Shown here one piece after another: positions 1 to 8,761 of a stretch of DNA of 39,634 nucleotides. Source of the stretch: Bacillota bacterium (GTDB lineage Bacteria; Bacillota; Clostridia; Lachnospirales; Lachnospiraceae). The stretch spans positions 1 to 39,634 of the forward strand of contig JAKPAB010000118.1 of assembly GCA_029779695.1 (NCBI GenBank), given 5' to 3'. The notes under the pieces were generated by a model. That model ran no database searches. It was not told where the DNA came from and was given only the letters and a program-made list of their open reading frames with translations. Position 1 is the first letter of the stretch, and the number at the start of each line of letters is the position of its first letter. A program made the translations under genes and the position numbers.

Positions 1-1020
1 ATTGATATTGCTCAGCCTTCTATTACAACAGATGTTGCTAAGGCTATCAAGCAGCAGAACTCCAATGGTAAGCTCTCTGGTAACAAGATCGAGACCAAAC
101 TTCATGACTTCCTTGGATATGGATATATCGGAATGGATGCAGACCTTGTCAAGGTTGGCGATGATGCATCTTCAGATGCTTCCAAGGATCTTCGTAAGGC
201 CTTTGCTACAATGTTCTCAGTATACAGAGATGTAGCAATCGATTCTTATTATGGAGATACTGCAACAGTAATCAATTATCCTATTTCTAATACTTCATGG
301 GCAGCACCTCAGCCTACAGATGATGGATATTCAGTAGCATTCTCAAAGGATGTAACAGGAAAAGATATCTATACAGAAGGAATGAAGGCTGATGATAAGT
401 ATAAGGCAGCAAAGGAAGCAGCACTTGGATTCTTCCAGGCAGCCGGATATACAGTAGCTGATGGCAAGGTAACAGCAGCTCCTAAGGGTGCAAAGACTGA
501 TTACTCAGTAACAATTCCTGGTGGTGGTTCAGGAGATCATCCTTCATTCATGATCCTTGACGAAGCTAAGAAAGCACTTGCAGAAATCGGTATCAAGCTT
601 ACAGTTAATGACCTTTCAGATTCTTCACAGCTTTGGGATGGCCTTGATGCTAACCAGATAGAGATGTGGTGTGCAGCTTGGGGTGCTACTCCTGATCCTG
701 ATATGTATCAGGTATATTATTCAGATGTAGCTAACGGCGGTGCTAACCCTGGTGGATCTAACTACACGAATGATCTTAAGGATCCCAAGCTTGATGATCT
801 TATCCTTCAGGCTCGTTCCACAACTGATCAGGAGGCTCGTAAGCAGATGTACAAGGCTTGCCTTGACATAATCGTTGATTGGGCAGTTGAAGTACCTGTA
901 TATCAGAGACAGGAATGCACGATCTTCTCAGCTAAACGTGTCAACCTTAAGACAGTAACACCTGACATCACACCATTCTATAAGTGGCAGGATGAAATTG
1001 AAAATATTGAACTGAACTAA
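1..1020 (+). CDS. Oligopeptide ABC transporter solute-binding protein, 3' part (partial)
   Basis: The reading frame is open from base 1 to a TAA at 1018-1020, giving about 339 C-terminal residues; the start, signal peptide and lipobox lie outside the window. The C-terminal region has the look of family 5 (OppA/DppA-type) binding proteins: a WGATPDPD segment, a glycine/asparagine-rich NGGANPGGSNY loop, and then LDDLILQARS followed by DQEARKQMYKACLDII, which matches the usual 'two to three residues, then A..D...R..LY..A..I' tail. The product would sit outside the membrane and deliver peptides to the permease encoded just downstream (oppBCDF). Codon use is strongly biased toward a few codons, as expected for a highly expressed binding protein. 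The family is clear; the exact substrate is inferred only from the neighbouring Opp-type genes. Confidence 0.9.
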   Translation: MDIAQPSITTDVAKAIKQQNSNGKLSGNKIETKLHDFLGYGYIGMDADLVKVGDDASSDASKDLRKAFATMFSVYRDVAIDSYYGDTATVINYPISNTSWAAPQPTDDGYSVAFSKDVTGKDIYTEGMKADDKYKAAKEAALGFFQAAGYTVADGKVTAAPKGAKTDYSVTIPGGGSGDHPSFMILDEAKKALAEIGIKLTVNDLSDSSQLWDGLDANQIEMWCAAWGATPDPDMYQVYYSDVANGGANPGGSNYTNDLKDPKLDDLILQARSTTDQEARKQMYKACLDIIVDWAVEVPVYQRQECTIFSAKRVNLKTVTPDITPFYKWQDEIENIELN

Positions 1021-1080
1021 AGGCCGCTTCGGGTACGATTTATCCGACTTTGATTTAGATTTTAGTTCTGCAGTTTGGCA

Positions 1081-1112
1081 GGATGCGGGATATCATTTAT
1101 CTCGCATCCTTT
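1081..1112 (+). terminator. Stable hairpin between binding-protein gene and oppB
   Basis: GGATGCGGGATA (1081-1092) pairs with TATCTCGCATCC (1098-1109) over 12 bp with one G-U pair and a 5-nt loop. A weak T-rich tail (TTTCCTT) follows. It lies 60 nt after the binding-protein stop and upstream of a separate promoter. It may be a leaky terminator or an mRNA 3'-end stabiliser, which are common arrangements that keep binding protein in excess over permease. The tail is not a clean U-tract, so full termination is uncertain. Confidence 0.65.
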
Positions 1113-1184
1113 CCTTATGCAGAATGTAAACCAAAGGATTTGATTTGTGCTTGCACGATGGATTCTATATAGGATCGTTTTTAC

Positions 1185-1212
1185 TTGCCTTTTAGTCATT
1201 ATATGATATAAT
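1185..1212 (+). promoter_or_regulatory. Predicted sigma-A promoter for oppBCDF
   Basis: A TTGCCT -35-like hexamer (1185-1190) and a perfect TATAAT (1207-1212) are separated by 16 nt, and a TG one base before the -10 (1204-1205) makes it an extended -10. It lies after the hairpin at 1081-1109 and about 50 nt before oppB, so the permease and ATPase genes probably have their own transcript. Confidence 0.65.
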
Positions 1213-1261
1213 TTTTTTCATGCGGCAAAAGTCGGAACCTAAGTGGGAGGAATAAAAATTA

Positions 1262-2248
1262 ATGCGTAAATATATTATTAAAAGAGTACTGATATCAGTG
1301 CTGATACTCTTCGTTGTATCATTTCTGATATATCTGCTTATGAGGATGTTACCTACATCTTATGTTGAGAATCTGGCAAGACAGAAATCTCAGCAGCCTG
1401 GATCAAAATCCTTTGAAGAATGGATGCATCAGTTGTCCGCCGCATATGGAATGGACAAGGGTATTGTATCTGGATTTTTTATTTGGATAGGTCATGCTAT
1501 AACCGGTAACTTTGGTGATTCTTGGTATTACACAATACCTGTTATCGATAAGTTCAAGAATGTCATTGGAGTATCTGTATACATGGGTGTCATTACAATG
1601 ATCTTTGAGATCGTTATTGCTATTCCGCTTGGAATAATAGCGGCTACACATCAGTACCAGACATCAGATTATGTAATATCTATTGTCGCACTTGCAGGAA
1701 TCTCACTTCCTACTTTCTTTTTTGCATCCCTTCTTAAACTGGTATTTTGTGTCAAATTGGGATGGTTCGACTTGTATGGACTGGTAGGGCGAAATTTTGA
1801 ACAGCTTAGTACTGGTAAACAGATTTTGGATATGGGATACCATCTGGTGCTCCCGATCATAGTACTTGTTGTAATCAGTGTAGGATCTCTGATGCGTTAT
1901 ACACGTACTAATATGCTGGAAGTCCTTAGTCAGGATTATATAAGAACAGCAAGAGCTAAGGGCCTTTCTGAGAAAAAGGTCATTTATCATCATGCATTCA
2001 GAAATACACTTATTCCCCTCGTAACAATAATCGGTGGATCACTTCCAGGTCTGTTCTCCGGAGCTCTGATCACAGAGACACTTTTCGGAATCAACGGAAT
2101 TGGAATGGTTTCATACAATGCAATGGTTAACGGAGACATTCCTTTCTCAATGTTTTACATGGTATTTATTGCCATACTCACGCTTGCGGGCAATCTGATA
2201 TCAGATATTCTGTATGCAGTCGTTGACCCTCGTGTAAGAGTATCATAA
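1262..2248 (+). CDS. oppB: Oligopeptide ABC transporter permease, OppB type
   Basis: A 328-residue inner-membrane permease, the normal length for OppB/DppB. Residues 1-30 (MRKYIIKRVLISVLILFVVS) are the typical first helix of this family, followed by a long external loop and five further helices. The EAA-type cytoplasmic loop that docks on the ATPases is seen at about residues 223-245 (DYIRTARAKGLSEKKV...HAFRN). The C-terminus ends in VDPRVR, the family signature. The start is ATG at 1262 with GGGAGG at 1245-1250. It forms one half of the peptide channel with OppC, encoded 18 nt downstream. Peptide specificity is inferred. Confidence 0.93.
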   Translation: MRKYIIKRVLISVLILFVVSFLIYLLMRMLPTSYVENLARQKSQQPGSKSFEEWMHQLSAAYGMDKGIVSGFFIWIGHAITGNFGDSWYYTIPVIDKFKNVIGVSVYMGVITMIFEIVIAIPLGIIAATHQYQTSDYVISIVALAGISLPTFFFASLLKLVFCVKLGWFDLYGLVGRNFEQLSTGKQILDMGYHLVLPIIVLVVISVGSLMRYTRTNMLEVLSQDYIRTARAKGLSEKKVIYHHAFRNTLIPLVTIIGGSLPGLFSGALITETLFGINGIGMVSYNAMVNGDIPFSMFYMVFIAILTLAGNLISDILYAVVDPRVRVS

Positions 2249-2266
2249 GAAAGGAGCCGTATATAA

Positions 2267-3847
2267 ATGTCTCAGAATGATGATTTAAATAAAGATATAA
2301 ACAATATGGGAAAAGTCGAGACAGAAGACGCTACCACGAGAAATGAGGAGTATTCCATCGGCGATGATCGCCGAGTAAAATCACTTTCTCCGGGAGCTCT
2401 GGTCAGAAGAAGATTTTTCAGAAATAGAGTAGCCGTAATAGGTCTTGCAATTCTAATATTTATGTTTGTTTTCTCCTTTATCGGAGGAGTGGTATCACCT
2501 TATAGTCAGGATCAGCTTTTCTATCGTAATGAAAAGACATCCAAGAGCTATGCATCTGTTACAAAGAATGACAAATACAGATATATGGCAGATGATGCAT
2601 CATTTGATTCTGTTGTTCAAGCTCAGGCAATGCTTGCCATTGTTAAAAAATCTCCACAGTTTACTTTTGGTGATAAGACATTCAACCTCACAGAAGAGGG
2701 CAAGGATTTCTACAGTGTGGCAGTTAACGGTAAGGTTATCGGACTGTGCTACAAGGAAATCTTTTCAAGTGCTGATGGTGCGACCAAACTTGATTTTGCT
2801 ACAGTATATGCAGGGCTCAAGGCCTATACAAACCAAGCTACCACATTTAATGCCGATGGAAAGGACTATACGATTGATTCTGATGGTGTAGTATCTAAGG
2901 GTGGAAGTGAATTTGGATATATTTCAAAATATGTAGTTTCTGCCAGCTCATCAGATGTTATCCTTTCAAAAGATTGGAAGGATGCTCTTATTTCTGCAAT
3001 ATCTAATGATGATGAGGTATTTAAATATAAGAATGAAAAGGGTGTTGAGTTTAATTATGAACTTAATTACAGCCCTGCCAAGCTTATCTGGTCAGTAAAA
3101 CAGGAAAAAGAGACAAGAGTATACGATATGTATTCACAGCCTTCATTCAAGCATCCTCTTGGAACTGATAAGAACGGAATGGATATGCTTACCAGACTTA
3201 TGTATGGTGGCCGTGTATCCCTTACGATCGGATTCCTGGTAGAGATCATTGCAACAGGTCTAGGAGTTATACTTGGAGGTCTATCCGGTTATTTTGGCGG
3301 ATGGGTTGATATGGTTATCATGAGAATCGTAGATGTATTCTATTGTATTCCTTCCATGCCACTTATAATTATCCTCGGAGCTGTTATGGATGCCCTTAAG
3401 GTCGATCCTATGATTAGAATGGTTTACCTGATGCTGATCCTTGGATTCCTGGGATGGCCCGGAATTGCCCGTTTGGTAAGAGGACAGATTCTGTCTCTTC
3501 GTGAGCAGGAGTATATGACAGCAACAGAGGCAACAGGTCTTTCAGTTAAGCGTAGAATCTTCAGGCATTTGGTTCCCAATGTAATTCCACAGCTTATCGT
3601 TTCAATGACGATGGGTCTCGGCGGAACGATTATCACAGAGGCTACACTTTCATTCCTTGGACTTGGTGTTAAGTTCCCGTTTGCTTCTTGGGGAAATATC
3701 ATAAACGATGTTAATAATACGTTCGTTTTGACAAATTATTGGTTTATTTGGATTCCTGCCGGCGTGCTTCTTCTTCTTACAGTCCTTGCATTCAACCTTG
3801 CAGGTGATGGACTTAGAGATGCATTTGACCCTAGAATGAATAGATAA
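2267..3847 (+). CDS. oppC: Oligopeptide ABC transporter permease, OppC type, with large external insertion
   Basis: A 526-residue permease; most OppC proteins are near 300 residues. An N-terminal cytoplasmic tail is followed by the OppC_N-like first helix at about 50-76 (FFRNRVAVIGLAIL). The family core resumes at about residue 296 with HPLGTDKNGMDMLTR and runs through five helices to DGLRDAFDPRMNR. The EAA loop is at about 414-437 (EYMTATEATGLSVKRR). Residues about 80-290 are extra and, by topology, lie outside the membrane; they contain two short beta-rich stretches that look alike (near 130-187 and 192-246). Start ATG 2267, with AAGGAG at 2251-2256. It pairs with OppB. The insertion may contact the binding protein or the cell wall; this is inference. 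Confidence 0.9.
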   Translation: MSQNDDLNKDINNMGKVETEDATTRNEEYSIGDDRRVKSLSPGALVRRRFFRNRVAVIGLAILIFMFVFSFIGGVVSPYSQDQLFYRNEKTSKSYASVTKNDKYRYMADDASFDSVVQAQAMLAIVKKSPQFTFGDKTFNLTEEGKDFYSVAVNGKVIGLCYKEIFSSADGATKLDFATVYAGLKAYTNQATTFNADGKDYTIDSDGVVSKGGSEFGYISKYVVSASSSDVILSKDWKDALISAISNDDEVFKYKNEKGVEFNYELNYSPAKLIWSVKQEKETRVYDMYSQPSFKHPLGTDKNGMDMLTRLMYGGRVSLTIGFLVEIIATGLGVILGGLSGYFGGWVDMVIMRIVDVFYCIPSMPLIIILGAVMDALKVDPMIRMVYLMLILGFLGWPGIARLVRGQILSLREQEYMTATEATGLSVKRRIFRHLVPNVIPQLIVSMTMGLGGTIITEATLSFLGLGVKFPFASWGNIINDVNNTFVLTNYWFIWIPAGVLLLLTVLAFNLAGDGLRDAFDPRMNR

Positions 3848-3889
3848 CCAAAGACCGGTAAGGCTTGGTTGATAAAAGAGGATTGTTTA

Positions 3890-5062
3890 ATGGCTAATAA
3901 ATCAAAAGATGGTTATCTTTCAAGAAAAGAAATTCGTGAAATTTCTAGATACAACAGAAAAATAACCAGTGAAATTGAAAACAAGAATAAAAGAAAAAAT
4001 GTACCTGAGTCTGAATATGTATGTGAGATGAAGGATTCTAATAACGAAGTAGAGTTTGATAATGTTCATACATACTTTTTCACAGATGCAGGTACTGTAA
4101 AGTCTGTTGATGGTGTTACCTTTGATATACCCAAGGGCAAGACAGTTGGAGTTGTAGGTGAGTCAGGCTGTGGTAAGTCAGTTACCAGCCTTTCCCTTAT
4201 GAAACTGCTTCAGCGCCCACAGGGTCAGATCGTAGAGGGTGCTATAAGATTCAACGTTGGAGATAAAGCAATTGATGTTACCAAGGCTCCTGATGAAGTT
4301 ATGCAGAAGCTCAGAGGTAATGAGATCTCCATGATCTTCCAGGAACCTATGACAGCACTGAATCCTGTTTTCCGTATTGGCGAGCAGGTCGATGAAGTAA
4401 TCGAGCTTCATGATGGACAGGGCAAGACCAAGGAAGATATTAAGAGAAGAACTATAGAACTTCTTCAGATCGTAGGAATAGCTAATACAGAGGGTGTATA
4501 TCAGATGTATCCTCATGAGCTGTCAGGTGGTATGAGACAGCGTATAGTAATTGCTATGGCACTTGCATGTAACCCCAAGATGATAATAGCAGATGAGCCT
4601 ACAACAGCGCTTGATGTTACTATCCAGGCACAGATCCTCGAACTTTTGAAAAATCTTAAGGACAAGATCAATGCTTCGATCATGTTCATTACTCATGACC
4701 TTGGTGTCATAGCAGAAATGGCCGATTATGTCGTAGTTATGTATGCCGGAAGAGTAGTAGAACAGGGAACAGCAGAGGATATCTTTTATCATCCAGCTCA
4801 TCCTTATACTATAGGTCTTATGGACAGTAAACCTGTTGTAGGTAAGAAGGTTGACAAACTATATTCTATACCAGGCAAGGTTCCTAATCCTATCAATATG
4901 CCTAATTATTGTTATTTCAAAGATAGATGCGAAAAATGTATAGATAAATGTGATGGTGCTTATCCTTCCTTGGTTAAACTAAGTGATACACATATGGTAT
5001 CTTGCTATAGATACTATGAGGAAGGTGTTGTTGAATCCAAATCGGAAGGAGACGCACAGTGA
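3890..5062 (+). CDS. oppD: Oligopeptide ABC transporter ATP-binding protein, OppD type
   Basis: A 390-residue ABC ATPase that powers the Opp permease from the cytoplasm. Walker A GESGCGKS is near residue 90, the LSGGMRQR signature near 210, Walker [13 protein letters not shown] near 231, and the H-loop ITHDLGV follows. The C-terminal oligopeptide/dipeptide domain has a cysteine-rich [14 protein letters not shown] stretch, typical of this subfamily and of Fe-S-bearing DppD-like proteins. I chose ATG 3890, preceded by AGAGG at 3877-3881, over a TTG at 3869 that has no better site. An unusual feature is the charged N-terminal 45 residues (Lys/Arg/Glu rich) before the ATPase fold. It overlaps the next gene by 4 nt, indicating coupled translation. 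Confidence 0.93.
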   Translation: MANKSKDGYLSRKEIREISRYNRKITSEIENKNKRKNVPESEYVCEMKDSNNEVEFDNVHTYFFTDAGTVKSVDGVTFDIPKGKTVGVVGESGCGKSVTSLSLMKLLQRPQGQIVEGAIRFNVGDKAIDVTKAPDEVMQKLRGNEISMIFQEPMTALNPVFRIGEQVDEVIELHDGQGKTKEDIKRRTIELLQIVGIANTEGVYQMYPHELSGGMRQRIVIAMALACNPKMIIADEPTTALDVTIQAQILELLKNLKDKINASIMFITHDLGVIAEMADYVVVMYAGRVVEQGTAEDIFYHPAHPYTIGLMDSKPVVGKKVDKLYSIPGKVPNPINMPNYCYFKDRCEKCIDKCDGAYPSLVKLSDTHMVSCYRYYEEGVVESKSEGDAQ

Positions 5063-6105
5063 GCGATACAATGAATCAGGATGACAACATCCTGGAAGTA
5101 AAACATTTAAAGAAATATTTCCCGATTCAGGGTGGATTTTTTAATCATACGGTAGGTTATGTTAAGGCTGTTGATGATGTATCCTTCTCTATTAAGAGAG
5201 GAACGACAATGGGTCTCGTTGGAGAGTCAGGATGCGGCAAGACTACTACAGGTCGTACTATTCTTCGTCTTGATGGAGAAAAGACTTTTGGTGATGTCCT
5301 TTTTAACGGAAAAGAAGTTTACGATTTTTCTAATAAGGAAATGAATGAGAAACGTACTGAGATGCAGATCATATTTCAGGATCCGTTCTCATCACTTCAG
5401 CCTAGAATGCCTATAGGTGAGATAATAGGCGAGGCAGTAAGAGAGCATGGCATTGTTCCTGATAAGGATTATGATGCATATGTTGAAAAGGTTATGGATG
5501 AGTGCGGTCTTCAGCCATTCCAGAAGCAGAGATATCCTCATGAGTTTTCAGGTGGACAGAGACAGAGAATCTGTATTGCAAGAGCAATTGCACTTAAACC
5601 TGAGTTCGTAGTATGTGATGAACCTGTTTCCGCACTTGATGTTTCTATTCAGGCTCAGATCATCAATCTGTTGAAAGATCTACAGGAAAAGAGGAACCTT
5701 ACATATCTCTTTATTTCTCATGATCTCTCTGTAGTAGAGCATATTTCTGATACTGTCGGTGTTATGTATCTTGGAAGCCTTGTTGAAACAGGACCTACAG
5801 ATAGGATATTTAATAATCCTCTGCATCCTTATACACAGGCACTTTTGTCGGCTGTTCCGACTCCTGATCCTAACGCACATATGAACAGAATCGTTCTTGA
5901 AGGTAATATACCTTCACCGGCCAATCCTCCTGCAGGATGTAAGTTCCATACTCGTTGCGCAAAGTGTATGGAATGCTGCAAAACGGATGCACCTGAGGTT
6001 AGAGAACTTGAACCTGGTCACAGAGTTGCCTGCCATCTTTATAATGGACAGGGCAAGGCAGTAGAGGATGTTACATCTTCTAGCAATGATGCTGATGAGG
6101 CATAA
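5059..6105 (+). CDS. oppF: Oligopeptide ABC transporter ATP-binding protein, OppF type
   Basis: A 348-residue ABC ATPase, the second motor subunit of the Opp transporter. Walker A GESGCGKT is at 55-62, FSGGQRQR near 164, Walker B CDEPVSALD near 193, and the H-loop SHDLSVV follows. The C-terminal oligo_HPY-type domain includes CKFHTRCAKCMECC. The start is GTG at 5059, which overlaps the TGA of oppD in a GTGA junction and has AAGGAGA at 5045-5051; an internal ATG at 5071 has no such site. The gene ends the opp operon: a terminator follows at 6129-6171. Confidence 0.93.
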   Translation: MSDTMNQDDNILEVKHLKKYFPIQGGFFNHTVGYVKAVDDVSFSIKRGTTMGLVGESGCGKTTTGRTILRLDGEKTFGDVLFNGKEVYDFSNKEMNEKRTEMQIIFQDPFSSLQPRMPIGEIIGEAVREHGIVPDKDYDAYVEKVMDECGLQPFQKQRYPHEFSGGQRQRICIARAIALKPEFVVCDEPVSALDVSIQAQIINLLKDLQEKRNLTYLFISHDLSVVEHISDTVGVMYLGSLVETGPTDRIFNNPLHPYTQALLSAVPTPDPNAHMNRIVLEGNIPSPANPPAGCKFHTRCAKCMECCKTDAPEVRELEPGHRVACHLYNGQGKAVEDVTSSSNDADEA

Positions 6106-6128
6106 GCAAAAACAATACACATAATATT

Positions 6129-6171
6129 GAATCCGCTTTTATATATAAATATATAGGCGGATTCTTTTTTT
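6129..6171 (+). terminator. Intrinsic terminator of the opp operon
   Basis: GAATCCGC (6129-6136) pairs with GCGGATTC (6157-6164) around an AT-only loop, followed by seven T residues. It lies 24 nt past the oppF stop. Confidence 0.85.
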
Positions 6172-6177
6172 GGGGTA

Positions 6178-6186
6178 TGATATAAT
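6178..6186 (+). promoter_or_regulatory. Extended -10 promoter element just after the opp terminator
   Basis: TGATATAAT gives an extended -10 (TG at 6178-6179, TATAAT at 6181-6186). The -35 region would fall inside the terminator T-tract (6160s) and is poor, as is common for extended -10 promoters. The same nine-base element occurs at 1204-1212 before oppB. It would drive the small membrane protein and lipid kinase genes. Confidence 0.5.
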
Positions 6187-6256
6187 TATATTGCTATCAG
6201 AGTGGTTTTGCATGCTGTGAAAATTCATGTGAAATGCGATGTATTTATGGAGCTAT

Positions 6257-6634
6257 ATGAAAAGAAATAAAGAAAAAGAAATAAAAGAAAAATCAAGAGA
6301 AGATGAAGCTATGGATGACTACATCGTAGCTGATATGAGTGGTGTCGAGAGACGTAACCTTATAATTCCCCAAATGCCGGACAGGTATTCTCAGCGTGGC
6401 GGAAATGGAACAGGCGGTGCATCGAGTCCCTTCGGGAAAAAAAGGATCAAGCATGCCAATCATGGAGACATGCCCGGATATGAAGAAAATTTTGACTATA
6501 GCCAGGCCAATGATATAGATAAGGAAGCTACATTATGGTATATGATGGGAGCACTTAAAGCAGGATTATTGGTCGGTGGAGCATTTATACTTGGACTTGG
6601 ACTTATTATATTTTTGATGTATGTGTTTTTTTGA
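6257..6634 (+). CDS. Small membrane protein of unknown function
   Basis: I do not recognise a named family. From ATG 6257 the product is 125 residues: a very hydrophilic Lys/Glu-rich N-terminus, a middle part rich in Gly, Pro and Ser (RYSQRGGNGTGGASSPFG), and one C-terminal hydrophobic segment of about 28 residues (GALKAGLLVGGAFILGLG onward). That is the layout of a tail-anchored protein with most of its mass in the cytoplasm. The start is uncertain: ATG 6239 has no ribosome site, ATG 6257 has GGAG four bases upstream, and ATG 6311 (MDDYIVADMSG) is also possible. It lies 11 nt before the lipid kinase gene, so the two are co-transcribed and may act together at the membrane. Confidence 0.65.
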   Translation: MKRNKEKEIKEKSREDEAMDDYIVADMSGVERRNLIIPQMPDRYSQRGGNGTGGASSPFGKKRIKHANHGDMPGYEENFDYSQANDIDKEATLWYMMGALKAGLLVGGAFILGLGLIIFLMYVFF

Positions 6635-6645
6635 GGGGGAACCGA

Positions 6646-7563
6646 ATGTATTATTTCATTGTTAATGAAATGGGCGGAAGCGGTAGGAGTCAGGAAATCT
6701 GGTCTACCATTAAACAGAGATTAGAGTCAAATGGAACCGAGTATAGATTTTATATTACGAAATACAAGGACCATGCAGAGAAAATAGCCAAAATGGTATC
6801 TGAATATAGAGATAATGACATTAAGATCATTGTCGTAGGTGGTGACGGAACCATTAATGAGGTAATAAACGGAATTTCTGATTTTTCAAAAGTGGAATTT
6901 GGAGTGATCCCTACAGGAAGTGGTAATGACTTCATAAATGGATTGGGATTTTCAGCTGATTATGAGGAATCTCTTGATAGGGTTCTTAACTCGACAGGAA
7001 CCAGACTTATCGATATAGGTCAGGCCCAAGGGGATGATCTGTTGCCTAGATGCTTTGGAATAAGCTGTGGGATAGGCATGGATGCAATTGTATGTAAAAA
7101 TGCAGATGATAGTGGACTGAAAAGATTCCTTAATAAGATACACAAGGGAGAACTTACATACAAGCTTATGACGGTTATCACCCTTTTTTCAATGGAATAT
7201 ATGAAGGCTACAGTTACATTTGATGGAAGAGAAAAATATTTTAAGAAGCTTATATTTTTGTCAGGGATGAACATGCCGGCAGAGGGTGGCGGAGTGCCAT
7301 TAAGGCCAGATGCTGATCCGTCAGACGGAATTATATCCTTTCTGGCAGCGGATTCAATTGGAAAATGTAGTGCTTTTTTGAAATTACCCAAGCTGGTAGC
7401 AGGAAAGCATGACAAAACCAAAGGGTTCTTTTTTGAAAGTGGTTCTGATGTGAGGATCAAGACTGAGAGACCTGCCGTCCTTCATTTGGATGGGGAGTAT
7501 TATGGAGATGTATCAGATGTTAACATCAAATGTCTGAATAATGTGTTAAAAATAATTGTATGA
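6646..7563 (+). CDS. Diacylglycerol kinase family (YegS/DgkB-like) lipid kinase
   Basis: A 305-residue cytoplasmic enzyme of the DAGK catalytic family that phosphorylates a lipid or lipid-like alcohol with ATP. The nucleotide-binding signature VVGGDGTINEV lies at 63-73 and PTGSGNDF at 89-96; both are the hallmark of this family. A GMDAIV segment and the C-terminal LHLDGEYY fit the second domain. I chose ATG 6646, which has AGGGGGA at 6634-6640; a TTG at 6631 in frame overlaps the stop of the upstream gene and would place the ribosome site inside the gene. Substrate is not readable: DgkB-like diacylglycerol recycling or undecaprenol/YegS-like roles are both possible. Confidence 0.88.
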   Translation: MYYFIVNEMGGSGRSQEIWSTIKQRLESNGTEYRFYITKYKDHAEKIAKMVSEYRDNDIKIIVVGGDGTINEVINGISDFSKVEFGVIPTGSGNDFINGLGFSADYEESLDRVLNSTGTRLIDIGQAQGDDLLPRCFGISCGIGMDAIVCKNADDSGLKRFLNKIHKGELTYKLMTVITLFSMEYMKATVTFDGREKYFKKLIFLSGMNMPAEGGGVPLRPDADPSDGIISFLAADSIGKCSAFLKLPKLVAGKHDKTKGFFFESGSDVRIKTERPAVLHLDGEYYGDVSDVNIKCLNNVLKIIV

Positions 7564-7593
7564 TAATTATAGAGTGCAGGCAAAATGCATATT

Positions 7594-7621
7594 TTGACAT
7601 TGCACAATTATAAAATAAATA
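7594..7621 (+). promoter_or_regulatory. Possible promoter for DAHP synthase gene
   Basis: A perfect TTGACA (7594-7599) is followed 16 nt later by TAAATA (7616-7621), a weak -10. A 6-bp hairpin, TCGGAG (7624-7629) with CTCCGA (7641-7646), would lie at the very 5' end of the transcript, 18 nt before the start codon, and could affect translation or stability. No riboswitch fold was recognised. Confidence 0.45.
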
Positions 7622-7663
7622 AATCGGAGTTATAATCATGCTCCGACATGGGAAAGAGTACAT

Positions 7664-8701
7664 ATGGAGATGCAGATGGAGTTCAAGGAGAAGTTACCTA
7701 CTCCTGTAGAACTAAAAGAAAGATTCCCTGTTTTGGAAGAAATAAGGAAGATAAAAAATGATAGAGATGATCAGATAATTGATATATTTACCGGTAATGA
7801 TGATAGATTTTTGATGATCATAGGTCCTTGTTCTGCAGACAATGAGGATGCAGTCCTTGAATATATGAGACGACTGAGGACTCTTCAGGACAAAGTATCA
7901 GATAAGATATTTATTATACCTAGAGTCTATACCAACAAGCCAAGAACAATAGGTGTGGGATATAAGGGTATGCTTCATCAGCCTGACCCTACGAAAAAGG
8001 AAGATCTGATGGAAGGACTTATTGCCATCAGAAAAATGCATATCCATGTAGTAGAGGAAACAGGGTTCACATGTGCTGAGGAAATGCTATATCCTGAAAA
8101 TCACAGATATCTGTCAGATCTATTGAGTTATGTGGCTGTAGGAGCCAGATCTGTGGAAAATCAGCAACATAGGTTGACCGCAAGCGGAATAGGAATTCCT
8201 GCCGGAATGAAGAATCCTACAGGCGGTGACATATCAGTGATGATCAATTCTATAATTGCAGCGCAGAATCCTCAGAAATTTATATATAGAGGATGGGAAG
8301 TATCTACACCCGGCAATGCTTATTCACATGCGATCCTTCGTGGCTATGTAGATAAGTTTGGCAGGAGTCATCCTAATTATCACTATGAGGACCTGGAAAT
8401 GGTTCACAGCTTTTATGAAAATCATCCTGAACTATCCAATCCTGCTGTTATCGTGGATTGTAATCATTCTAATTCCGGCAAGAAATACATGGAACAGATC
8501 CGTATAGCCAAGGATGTTATTCATTCAAGAAGAATAGACAGTGATATGAAAAAACTGGTGAAGGGACTTATGATAGAGAGCTATTTGGAAGATGGCAACC
8601 AGAAAATAGGAGATGGAGTTTTTGGACGTTCCATTACAGATCCTTGTCTAGGATGGAAAAAAACCGAAAAACTCATGTTGGAAATTTACAACGAGATTTA
8701 A
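7664..8701 (+). CDS. 3-deoxy-7-phosphoheptulonate synthase (class I DAHP synthase)
   Basis: A 345-residue cytoplasmic enzyme that condenses phosphoenolpyruvate and erythrose 4-phosphate in the first step of aromatic amino-acid synthesis. The IIGPCSADN motif (52-60) and PRVYTNKPRT (86-95) are diagnostic of class I (AroF/G/H-like) enzymes; VGARSVENQQHR and GMKNPTGG follow, as does VIVDCNHSNSGK near 260 with the metal-binding Cys/His region. Length matches the family (about 350). Start ATG 7664 has GGGAAAGAG upstream. It stands alone rather than in an aro operon here. Which amino acid inhibits it cannot be told from sequence by eye, so no aroF/G/H letter is given. Confidence 0.93.
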   Translation: MEMQMEFKEKLPTPVELKERFPVLEEIRKIKNDRDDQIIDIFTGNDDRFLMIIGPCSADNEDAVLEYMRRLRTLQDKVSDKIFIIPRVYTNKPRTIGVGYKGMLHQPDPTKKEDLMEGLIAIRKMHIHVVEETGFTCAEEMLYPENHRYLSDLLSYVAVGARSVENQQHRLTASGIGIPAGMKNPTGGDISVMINSIIAAQNPQKFIYRGWEVSTPGNAYSHAILRGYVDKFGRSHPNYHYEDLEMVHSFYENHPELSNPAVIVDCNHSNSGKKYMEQIRIAKDVIHSRRIDSDMKKLVKGLMIESYLEDGNQKIGDGVFGRSITDPCLGWKKTEKLMLEIYNEI

Positions 8702-8761
8702 GGAATGATCAAAAGGTGATTTTGATAATATCATGGATAAAATGGACAGGGAGCAGATAAT

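Noticed and set aside
2466-2891. 141-codon ORF in another frame inside oppC
   Set aside because: It covers part of the long external region of oppC in a different frame, has no family features and no ribosome site, and the oppC frame continues on both sides.
3869-3889. TTG start for oppD
   Set aside because: The AGAGG ribosome site lies downstream of this TTG and fits ATG 3890.
7020-7460. 146-codon minus-strand ORF opposite the lipid kinase gene
   Set aside because: Antisense shadow of a well-supported gene; composition is not protein-like.
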